Shown here piece by piece: positions 1 to 8,591 of a DNA stretch of 22,931 nucleotides (its first letter is position 1; each line of letters opens with the position of its first letter). A program made the translations under genes and the position numbers. The notes below the pieces were generated by a model, which searched no databases, was not told where the DNA came from, and was given only the letters and a program-made list of their open reading frames with translations. This DNA comes from Bifiguratus adelaidae (Eukaryota; Mucoromycota; Endogonomycetes; Endogonales): positions 1-22,931 of the forward strand of contig MVBO01000190.1 in NCBI GenBank assembly GCA_002261195.1, written 5' to 3'.

Positions 1-4
1 CTAG

Positions 5-26
5 CCCCCCCCCCCGCCCCCGCGCC
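5..26. repeat. C-rich low-complexity tract
   Basis: An uninterrupted run of 11 C (5-15) is followed by a second C run broken by single G residues. It is a simple homopolymer-like tract at the window edge and no gene overlaps it. It lies upstream of two TATA-like stretches (TATAAAT near 61 and 98) and could be part of a promoter region, or a place prone to sequencing error. Confidence 0.8.
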
Positions 27-137
27 TCACCCAGTGGTATGAGGAAAAGGGGCAGCTGGAGTATAAATGTTAAGGCTATTACGTGCATTGCGAACCTATA
101 AATTCTAAGTTGGTTATTCTCTCTTCATTATAACACT

Positions 138-425
138 ATGTCGAGCTGCTACTCTCATTTCAAGAATGCGTCTGCTTCTACTCAAGAGCTCGAGAAGGAG
201 GACACTGTTACTCTTGTCTGGGATACGACTCTAGAGGATACGGAGGAAAAGCTTGCGTCTGTGGATGGTCTTATTTCCGCTCCAGCAACGTGTGAGGTTT
301 GTGGGCAGTGGATGCCGAGCCATGCGGTGAGTGTTCATCAGTGATTCCTTTGCCATAAAAGATGACTCACGAGAATTTTGTAGCCGCGGTGCCCACGGCG
401 TGGTGTACACCCATCCCAGTGGTAA
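138..425 (+). CDS. Hypothetical small protein with a CxxC...H zinc-finger-like motif (weak model)
   Basis: An ATG at 138 follows two TATA-like elements. The frame runs 63 codons to a canonical GTGAGT at 327. Splicing 327-383 (57 nt, TTTTGTAG acceptor) adds 13 codons and a TAA at 423-425, giving 76 aa. Read without splicing, it stops at the TGA at 342-344 after 68 codons. The last part of the unspliced frame has C-x2-C-x11-H with a WMP core, the spacing seen in TRAF-type/C2HC fingers such as those of TRAFD1. The first part is Ser/Glu rich. I do not recognise the gene. It could be a real small gene, the N-terminal part of a mis-modelled gene, or a decayed relic. No neighbour helps. Confidence 0.3.
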
Positions 426-901
426 TGGTGTTGCGGACACCTCGGGCTATAGTATAGTTTCGACGATTATACCCCTCTTTTTTCCGGCCTGCATCGGAAG
501 ATTAACTTTTTCAATTTCACCTCTGGAAGGAACGTTTAACCAAAACTTAGGACGGTGATTCAAGATCGTCATGTAAAGCAACAAGTCAACCTAATCCCTA
601 GCCTTTTTTCACCCTACAAGTATCGGATTTTCTTGGTCTCTCTTCCCGGATGAGGAGGAGCCAGAAGGCCGTTTATGTGACATAGCCCTATCTGAATGAA
701 ATGTAACTAAAGGAATATGAACTGTACGACAATGGATCTAATAGAATTGCGGGTATACAATACATCATGTGCTGCCATGTGTCGGGACATGTTTTACGTG
801 CCGGCTTGCCGCCAACTCCGAACCCCTTATCTTGCGCTAGAATTGCCTTGGAAGGAAAATCGTCACCATGAGATTGCTGACCTAATCACGACCTGTGCAG
901 G
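426..901. other. Intergenic, no supported gene
   Basis: I see no convincing coding or RNA feature here. It lies downstream of the weak gene at 138 and downstream of the stop of the minus-strand rhodanese, so it probably holds 3' untranslated and terminator sequence. A 69-codon plus-strand frame from the ATG at 717 is Cys-rich, matches nothing I know and runs into the 3' end of the rhodanese gene. Confidence 0.5.
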
Positions 902-1521
902 TCAGTCCACCTTGGTCACGTCGTAGCCTTCCTCCTTCCACTGATCAAAGCCGCCTTGAAGGTTCCATACACGGTTTGCAGAGTACCCTAATCTTACGAG
1001 TCCTTCCGCAGCCAGAATACTTCGCAGACCACCAGCACAGTAGAGAACAATAGGCATCGATGAAGTTGAGGATGATGTGGAAGCGGTGGACGTGGGAACC
1101 TCAGCAGGGCGTTGGTCCTGTGGTGCCTCGGCCTCGTCCACATTCACATCCACAAATTTGGTAATGTCGCGTTCAAGGATACCACGAGGCAAGAGTATGG
1201 CTCCCGGTATGACACCTTCCTTTTCCATCTCTGAACGCTCTCTGACGTCCACAATGATCACGGACGGCCTGCCCGTCCCTCTACTCTTGAATTTTGCAAA
1301 CAACTCCTTAGTGGTCATGTCCTTGAGACCATATTGAGCTCTAGAGGCGTTGACGAGGTCGGTGAAGCGCGAGAATACCGTGGCGGTCTGAAGAAAAGGA
1401 GGTCAGCCAATGCAAGACAAGTGACAGGTCGACTTGCCAGAGTAAACTGTCTCCGGGCCGTCCATTCATGCTTCACCGACGCATGGGCAGCTCTGGGTAA
1501 TGTGGTTGCAAGCCTGTGCAT
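902..1521 (-). CDS. Rhodanese-domain sulfurtransferase, probably mitochondrial
   Basis: Two exons, 1521-1477 and 1387-902, with an 89-nt GTGAAG..TTCAG intron, encode 176 aa. The first exon gives a short Arg/Ala N-terminus (MHRLATTLPRAAHAS) that looks like a mitochondrial presequence. The rest is one rhodanese fold: a VIIVDVRERSE strand, an IPGAILLPRG segment, the active-site loop YCAGGLRS with the nucleophile at Cys132, and the C-terminal LQGGFDQWKEEGY signature. Proteins of this type transfer sulfane sulfur, for example thiosulfate to glutathione or cyanide, and yeast Rdl1/Rdl2 are examples. Between the second strand and the active site lies a Ser/Thr/Ala-rich insertion of about 30 residues that is not part of the core fold. 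It is transcribed away from the chitin deacetylase gene across about 1 kb. The domain call is firm; substrate and location are inferred. Confidence 0.88.
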
Positions 1522-2515
1522 GTTGGTGACTACACAAAGGAACAACACCAGTGTGTACTATGGGTTTAAGACAAGACCAAAGACAGAGGCAGTATGTTAG
1601 AGCTGTAACGGCACACCTTGGAATCGATCACGCCATCGCGATAAATCAGGAAAAACGTGCGTTGGCTTTGAGAATCTACAGTGTGTTCTAAGGCATTACA
1701 GAACGTATTCTGGTGTATTTGAGGAGGTTGGCTAGTAGCGTATCGACATGTAGTTCTTGTCAACATCGAGGCAGTTCAGGTTTCGGTCGTCGCACATTGC
1801 AGGAGGCGGTACAATGCCTCGTGCTGCCGCAAATTCCACATTGTTTCGTAGATTGCAAAGTTGGTGGACTCATTGAAGGACGCACGAAAAGAGCAAAAGA
1901 TGGACTTATGTGTTGTTTCTTAGACGCCTTTTATGCACCCATGCTGCGCTGTACAACGGAAAAGTACAGGCGGGAAATGAACTTGTATGGTCACACATGT
2001 CATATGCACTGCACACTCATGTAGGCGCACGCGGGCTATCACTGCAGATAATGTAGGACAGTGATGTCAACGACCTGTACTCAAAAATCAAACCTTCATG
2101 AAACGACTCGTTCAAATTTGTGCGCTTGCGTCCATCCTGACAACCGGTGAAATGTAATCGCGAACGTCACGGTTGATCACTGGTTAGCACTCCGCCCAAG
2201 GATCGATCGGGCAAATCCGATAATGTAAGCTCATAGGTGCCAGCACTGTATTATATGCTCTTCGTACTGTCCAACCCGCATTCCGATAGTCTCTCCCATG
2301 CATGGTAGACACTAATCATTCCGCTCGCCTGTTGATTTTGCTGAAACAAAAACCTTTTTTTGGCGATTCATTGCCTTTTATAGCAAGTTGTACCTTGGTT
2401 ACACACCGCGTGGGGCAAGGTGCACAACCGTCTTCCAACCACTTGTTGAAGCAGGCAACCGGGGCCTTATCGTTTGTTTTTTCTTGCTATTATTTGTATT
2501 TGTTGATCCTGCACT
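1522..2515. promoter_or_regulatory. Long divergent intergenic region between rhodanese and chitin deacetylase
   Basis: At 994 bp this is the longest gene-free stretch of the window, whereas most gaps are under 320 bp. It must hold both promoters. A TATA-like TTTTATAG lies near 2376 and a T/C-rich stretch near 2474-2500 sits just before the deacetylase ATG. A 103-codon plus frame at 1713-2024 starts with GTG, is Cys-rich and resembles nothing, so I do not call it. A 78-codon ATG frame (2302-2538) overlaps the deacetylase start and would be an upstream ORF if transcription began before 2302. Confidence 0.45.
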
Positions 2516-3805
2516 ATGCTTTTGTCAAGTGCTCGTAGTGGTGCGTTTAGCACACTATGGATATTTTCGATGGTGATGCCTGGTGCCCTCGGTGACTACA
2601 TATCCGCAGCAGGCTCCAACTTCCCTACAACTGCTCCCAACTCCTCTGCCATCCCGTCCATCGTTCAGACAACGTCCTATGATGCGACAGCTGAGTGTCA
2701 AAGTTATTCGACCAATTTTGCCTTCACGTCTCCGGCGTTCCCTACTGTGTGGCAGTCGGCATTGACAGGAACCAACTCGTCGAGCGAATTCCAAGCTGTG
2801 TACAACTCCATCAATTGGACAGCCGTACCGAACATTCCCCCAAAGACACTGTCCGGCAGCAGCTACAATACTGCCCTAGATCCCGACTGCTGGTGGACTG
2901 CTACTGGATGCACAAAGCCCAAGTGGCCTGGCCTACAGCCCGATATTACCGCGTGTCCTCAGCCGGAAACCTGGGGTCTCACCTACGATGATGGACCAAA
3001 CTGCTCCCACAACTTCTTTTACGACTATCTTCAAGAGCAAAACCTAAAGGCGTCCATGTTCTACATTGGATCCAACGTGGCGGACTGGCCCTATGGTGCT
3101 ATTCGAGGCCTAGCCAACGGCCACCACATCGCGTCGCATACCTGGTCACATCGCTACATGACCACATTGACCAATCCAGACGTCGTTGCCGAGTTTTACT
3201 ACACGCAAAAGGTTCTCAAGATGGTGACCGGCGTAACGCCTAGATATTGGCGTCCACCTTTTGGTGATGTTGACGATCGTATTCGTGCTATTGCTCAACA
3301 AATGAACCTTCAAACCATTGTCTGGAACTTGGATACCAATGATTATGAAGCACCAGGCACTGTAAGCGTCGCTCAAGTTCAAAACAATTATAATGCCTTC
3401 ATCACCATGGGCATGAACGGAACGTTTGCGAAATCGGGCAACATTGTCCTCTCCCACGAGTTGACGAATACGACGATGCAACTTGCCGTGGCCAACATTC
3501 CGCAAATCAAAGCTGCCTACAAGCAAATCCTCAACGTTCAAGAGTGTATGGGCATTACACAGCCCTATGTGGAGAATTTTGGTACCATTTCGGCTGTCAA
3601 TACGACCGCCAATGCTTCGGCAGTCCCCAGTGCCGCGGGAACTACCACCACCGTGGTGGTCGTGGCAGCATCTGCCACGGCTGCTGCTGCATCCAGCAGT
3701 GCGCAGGGTAATGTTATCAACACGGGTGATAGCGCAGTAACGCAGACCAATGCCTTTGTCACGGTTGCTGCTCTGGCTCTGGCTACAACACTCTTGTTGA
3801 TATAA
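2516..3805 (+). CDS. Chitin deacetylase, secreted and probably GPI-anchored
   Basis: An intronless 429-aa frame. It removes N-acetyl groups from cell-wall chitin to make chitosan. Residues 1-26 form a signal peptide ending near ALG|DY. The NodB/polysaccharide deacetylase domain (CE4) spans about 150-340, with TYDDGP at 156-161 (catalytic base D158, metal ligand D159), HTWSH at 208-212 (metal ligands H208 and H212), RPPFGDVDDR from 246, and the LSHE motif at 312-315. Several N-x-S/T sites fit secretion. The last 70 residues are Ser/Thr/Ala-rich and end in a hydrophobic stretch, as in GPI-anchored wall enzymes. The sequence, including the DPDCWWTATGCT segment before the domain, is strikingly like the Mucor-type enzymes, which is the main basis for my lineage guess. 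It converges on COQ4 with 51 bp between stops. Confidence 0.96.
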   Translation: MLLSSARSGAFSTLWIFSMVMPGALGDYISAAGSNFPTTAPNSSAIPSIVQTTSYDATAECQSYSTNFAFTSPAFPTVWQSALTGTNSSSEFQAVYNSINWTAVPNIPPKTLSGSSYNTALDPDCWWTATGCTKPKWPGLQPDITACPQPETWGLTYDDGPNCSHNFFYDYLQEQNLKASMFYIGSNVADWPYGAIRGLANGHHIASHTWSHRYMTTLTNPDVVAEFYYTQKVLKMVTGVTPRYWRPPFGDVDDRIRAIAQQMNLQTIVWNLDTNDYEAPGTVSVAQVQNNYNAFITMGMNGTFAKSGNIVLSHELTNTTMQLAVANIPQIKAAYKQILNVQECMGITQPYVENFGTISAVNTTANASAVPSAAGTTTTVVVVAASATAAAASSSAQGNVINTGDSAVTQTNAFVTVAALALATTLLLI

Positions 3806-3856
3806 GCAAAGTTTCTATTGTAATCGATATGTATTATTACCGTAATATACAAGTAT

Positions 3857-4642
3857 CTACGCCTCTACCCGTGAACTTTCTTCAAAATTGTTTGGGGCGG
3901 GCCAAATACCTAGCTCTTCACGTACACGACTCAACTCCCATTCCCACATCTTCTCCCATTCAACGCACATCAGGTCCTGACAGGTACTGCCACATTGAAC
4001 CGCCCACGGTATCAGCGATTGTCGGAGTAATTGACGTTCTTGAGAGTTGAGGCGCAGTGGTCCGAAAACAGCAGAAAGTCCCGTCATGGGCAGACCCGTT
4101 TGCACCCACTCAAACCATTTGAGGGCCACTTCAGCCGGTACGGTCACAGGCAAATCGGTCAGGGTGTGAAAAAAATCATGCGTTTCCCGGTATCGACGCA
4201 TGACGTAGGCCAATTCTGGATCATCTACATAGTGTACAGCGGTTCGAGTGTCTGGTGATACTCCAGCGGCGTCCAACCAGGAGACGTACTTGTTGCCGAA
4301 TGTGGCCGGAGAGAGCGATCGTAGATAATTCAGATCAATGGTCTCAGTGGACAAGGTAGGACGCGTACGCAAGATGCGCCGACCACTGGAGCTCGCCAAC
4401 ATCTTATTGCGAAGGCGTTCGAGTTGTCCAGCACCCGTAGTCTCGCCGAGGGCGGCCACCATGTCTAATAGTTTTCGCAATCTTAAAACCCGCAACCTCG
4501 CATTCTGTAAGCTCTTACCTCCCCGCAGCGGGTTCACCAGTGCCGTGAAGGCTGACCGCACAGCCAATAGACCCTTATCTAGTGTAGACGTTGGCACATG
4601 CGTAGGATAGAGTCGTCGCGTGCTATACAGTCGAAAAGACAT
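3857..4642 (-). CDS. COQ4: Coq4, ubiquinone biosynthesis scaffold protein
   Basis: Two exons, 4642-4519 and 4464-3857, encode 243 aa, the usual length for Coq4. Coq4 sits on the matrix side of the inner mitochondrial membrane, organises the coenzyme Q synthesis complex, and has been linked to C1 decarboxylation/hydroxylation of the ring. The N-terminus (MSFRLYSTRRLYP) looks like a mitochondrial presequence. Splicing restores the family motif RGDMVAALGETTG. Further on come the YVDDPELAYVMRRYRE segment and the metal site HDFFH (137-141) followed by E153 in the HDxxHx11E pattern, then ALKWFEWVQTGLPMT. The 54-nt intron (4465-4518, GTAAGA..TTAG) is a multiple of three and has no in-frame stop, so the gene also reads as one 261-codon frame; the family motif argues for splicing. 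It shares a 64-bp divergent promoter with SEC24. Confidence 0.95.
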   Translation of the reverse strand: MSFRLYSTRRLYPTHVPTSTLDKGLLAVRSAFTALVNPLRGGKSLQNARLRVLRLRKLLDMVAALGETTGAGQLERLRNKMLASSSGRRILRTRPTLSTETIDLNYLRSLSPATFGNKYVSWLDAAGVSPDTRTAVHYVDDPELAYVMRRYRETHDFFHTLTDLPVTVPAEVALKWFEWVQTGLPMTGLSAVFGPLRLNSQERQLLRQSLIPWAVQCGSTCQDLMCVEWEKMWEWELSRVREELGIWPAPNNFEESSRVEA

Positions 4643-4706
4643 TTGTCGACGTCACACCATTTGATTGGACAAGGTCAAGACAGCGCACACACTCGCGTTG
4701 TTCATC
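4643..4706. promoter_or_regulatory. 64-bp COQ4/SEC24 divergent promoter
   Basis: The two start codons are only 64 bp apart on opposite strands. The gap has a CRE-like GACGTCAC (4648-4655) and an inverted CCAAT box, GATTGG (4663-4668). It is short enough that the 5' untranslated regions must be very short or the promoters must overlap the opposite gene. Confidence 0.6.
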
Positions 4707-7700
4707 ATGGCTACTCCACAGGATGGACAGCATCCTCCTCAGCAAACTGCAACGCAAGGACCGCCTCCCCGCCGCATGGCTGGTGGTTATCGTCCACCTG
4801 TACACCCCACGATGGTGGCAGGTCAGCCTGCGATAAGGCCCGGCCCAGGGCAACCTGGCAGACCACCGCAGGGAGCGCCTGTTCGGCCTGGATACCCACC
4901 TGCCGGCGGACCACGACCGATGCAGCCACCAGGTCCTGGAGCACCTGGGTTTCGACCGCCGATGCAACGACAGCAATCGCCTGCCCCTCAAGGCGTGCCT
5001 CCTGTGAGGCCAGGATACAGGCCTTACGGCAACGTACCCATGTCTCCTCCCAGCAATTCTATATCGCCTCCTCCACAGCTACCTGGTCAACCTGCGACCC
5101 CGCAGTCCCTGTCTTCACCGCCTCCTTTGGGTGGATCGCAGACCTCCTCCACGCCGCATTCTCCTTTACAAAGTCGAGCGTTACCGGCATCTCCCACGTT
5201 ATCGACGGCCTCCTCTCAAGCGCACGAAGCTCATCGCCGAAAACGACTTTATCCCGAACAGATAACGTCCGCATATATGGATAATGCTGCCGGATCGCAG
5301 TTCCAGCCCGCATTTCAAGCGCCAGCTCCCTACGACATGACTAATGGTGCAGTAACCACTGGACAACAAGGGCAATTTCATGGAGGACAGCCAGCTCCTC
5401 AGTTTCAACAGGGATTCCAAGGTCAGCAGTCATCTTCGCAGTTCACCTCGCCAGCAGGTCAAGCGAGACCGCCGTCACAACCCTACGGTGAGCAACCGGG
5501 CATGGGAGGATATGGTCAACAAGGCAACGTCAACGCTGGACCACAGCAAGGCTACCCGCCGTCGGACGCGGTGCACGGTGGAATGGCAGGCCTCAATAGC
5601 CAATTTGCTGGAATGTCCGTGGGGGTTCAGGTATGTGCGGTATCTCGCCCTTTGCGCAAGCTTCACTTGATGTATACTGATGGCTTCTTGCTGCTTACTA
5701 TCAGCCAAAATCACTCCTTCACGTGCCGTTGATTGGACAGCCTCCGCATATCGATCACATTGATTTGCCACCTCCTCCCATTCAATTGCCTCCGAATGTA
5801 AGTGTTCGATGAATACCATGCAGGTCACCATTGTTGATCACTACGCAGGTCTCGATTACACCGTCGCCGAAAGCAAATTGTGATCCATCATACCAACGCT
5901 GTACCGTAACATCCTTTCCGGCAACAACGGATCTGCTGAAGAAGTCCAAGTTACCGCTCGCCTTGGTGCTTTCACCTTATCGTAGCTTGCAGGAAGGAGA
6001 TGTAAGTGTCGGAGCGTGATAGGCGTCTCTGTGCACTGATGCGGTTTACCTCAGGACCCTGTACCGGTGGTCACTGACACAGTCATTGCGAGATGTAGAA
6101 GATGTAGGCTTTACATTCACCCGTTCGTCACCTTCGTTGAAGGCGGTCAACGATGGCGATGCAATATGTGTGGATCCCTCAATGATGGTAAGTTCAGATG
6201 GCCTATAAATCTTTGTCGAGCTTGCGTTCTGACGATGTATCATAGTTCCATCCTCCTTCGATTATGACGTTGTTAGCCAAAAGCCAGTTGACCGCTGGTC
6301 AAGACCTGAGCTCAATCATGGCGTTGTGGAATTCATTGCGCCTACAGAGTACATGGTCAGACCTCCGCAGCCACCCGCCTACCTTTTCATCATTGATGTC
6401 TCCTTCCCAGCTGTTCAAAGTGGTGTAGTTGCTACGGTCGCACGCGCCATTCTAGAATCACTCCATCGTTTACCAAATACCGATGATCGTACAAAGATCG
6501 GTTTCATTACCGTGGACTCATCACTTCACTTCTACAACCTTAATGCTGGAGCGACCGAACCGCAGATGCTAGTTGTTGGCGACGTCGACGATGTTTTCTT
6601 GCCGTCACCTGCAGACCTTCTCGTCAACCTGTCCGAGTGCCGGGAGGCCGTTGAAACCTTGCTGAATAGATTGGGGGATATGTTTAAGGACAATACGAAC
6701 GTGGGAAATGCTCTTGGACCTGCATTGGAGTCCGGCATGAAACTTATGGTAGGTGCCGCCGTCAATTTCAGTCGGTCACACGCCAATGACTTCCACGTCT
6801 TATAGTCTGCGTTGGGCGGTAAAATGATTTGCCTACAAGCAAGCCTTCCAACCAGTGGTGCCGGAGCCCTAAAAAACCGTGAAGACGTGAAATTGCTGGG
6901 AACTCCAAAGGCAAGTTTTCTGCCATGGATGACAAACTTGATTTCAGGATTGACATCTCTTCCTCCATAGGAGTCTTCTTTGCTAAATCCTGCATCGCCC
7001 TTCTACAAGGCTTTTGCTGTAGAGTGTTCCAGGACCCAGTTGTCGGTCGACATGTTCATCTTTGGTCAACAGCAGCAATATTCTGACGTTGCCACACTTA
7101 GTACGTACTCGATGGTGACAAGGGGTCTTGCTAACATGACTTAGGCAACATCTCGCGATACACTGGCGGTCAAACCTACTTTTACCCCGCCTTTAGTGCT
7201 GCCCGATCCGAAGACGCAATCAAATTTGCTCACGAATTCTCATCGTTCCTGGCCGAGGAAGTTGGTCTTGAAGCCGTACTACGTGTGCGTTGCTCAAAGG
7301 GTGTTACGCTCAATTCTTTCCACGGCAACTTCTTTGTCCGATCCACCGATTTGGCCGCCTTGCCGAATGTTCCTCGTGATCAAAACTACTGCGTTGAGCT
7401 AGGCATGGATGACAACATCACGGCTAAGACGGTATGCATCCAAAGTGCAATCCTCGGCACTACATGTCATGGCGAAAGAAGAGTGCGTGTGTGCACCATT
7501 TGTCTGCCAGTCACCAATAGCATCAGCGAATTATATGCTGGTGCGGATCAATTCGCCATAGCAACACTATTAGCAAACAAAGGTTGGTGGAATAGGATGG
7601 CTCTCAATGGCCAGATGGTAACCAATATCGATCTTTAGCTGTGGAACGAAGTTTGTCCTCCAAATTGGAAGATGCGCGCGATGCTGTAACTAACAAGGTT

Positions 7701-8574
7701 GTCGACATGTTGGGCGTCTATCGCTCAGCAATCATGGGTTCCGGTGCAGGCTCAGCCCCACAACTCAACATCTGTGCAAACCTTGAGCTTTTGCCGCTAT
7801 TAGCGCTTGGTTTGATCAAGCATGTTGGACTTCGCCAAAGTTCAACCATACCGACTGATCTACGATCTAACGCACAAAATCTCTTGAAATCCATGCCGGT
7901 TCAGTTATTGATACCCTATCTCGTCCCTCGATTCTATTCTTTGCATAATATGCCCGTTGAGGTGAACGTTAACACCTTTGAAAGTACCATGAATCTAAAT
8001 ACTCACACCACTCATAGGCTGGAACCTTTGGCGAGGATGGGCTTATCATGCCTCCTCCCCTCAATCTCACCGCTGAAAAGCTGGAACGCTTTGGCTGTTT
8101 CATGCTGGAAGACGGCCAAAATATTTTCCTGTGGCTCGGTCGCGAGGTCGTACCTCAACTTTGCATAGATCTCTTCGACGTACCAAGCTATGAGCAAGTG
8201 CGCCCTGGCAAGGTAAGCTCAGACGGTTCTGCGATACACACAGCCAACTGACTACACGCAGATTACCATGCCTACCCTCGATAACCCGTTTTCCGAGCGT
8301 GTGCGTTTGATCATTGGCAAAACTAGAGAAATGCGTCGTGGCAACTACTATCCTCAGTTGTATCTCGTAAAGGAAGATGGTGAACCGGCTCTGCGTCTGT
8401 GGTTCCTATCTCACCTTATCGAAGATCGCACGGACAGTCTGATGAGTTACTATCAATGGCTTGGACACCTTAAGGATAAGGTAAGCAAGTGAAAATAATT
8501 GGTAGGTGGTCTCTCTTTCTATTCAGGAACTGAAACCGTTGCTAGGTACAAAGCCGCTCGTTCTAAGTCATTAG
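4707..8574 (+). CDS. SEC24: Sec24, COPII coat cargo-binding subunit
   Basis: Twelve exons: 4707-5630, 5705-5797, 5849-6001, 6055-6187, 6246-6748, 6806-6910, 6971-7100, 7145-7582, 7639-7961, 8018-8212, 8262-8480, 8527-8574. They join in frame to 1087 aa. Sec24 pairs with Sec23 and selects cargo leaving the ER. Residues 1 to about 330 are Pro/Gln/Gly-rich and disordered, as in the family. Then come [19 protein letters not shown], a four-Cys zinc finger (C404, C407, C426, C429), the trunk ([30 protein letters not shown]), the beta-sandwich ([19 protein letters not shown]), the helical domain, and the gelsolin-like C-terminus. The start is the ATG at 4707 (MATPQDGQ), the first ATG downstream of COQ4 in this frame. 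The intron at 6911-6970 is GC-AG. A short Gln run (FGQQQQYSD) sits in the trunk. Convergent with the F-box gene. Confidence 0.96.
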
Positions 8575-8591
8575 CTGCTACTCTAAAAGAA

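Noticed and set aside
717-926. 69-codon Cys-rich plus-strand frame
   Set aside because: No recognised similarity, no neighbours to support it, and it runs antisense into the rhodanese 3' end.
1713-2024. 103-codon Cys-rich plus-strand frame in the large intergenic gap
   Set aside because: It starts with GTG, has only a late in-frame ATG, odd composition, and no recognisable motif; chance open frame most likely.
2160-2230. tRNA-like A-box string (GGTTAGCACTCCGCC)
   Set aside because: No B-box (GGTTCRANTCC) and no cloverleaf that closes, so it is not a tRNA.
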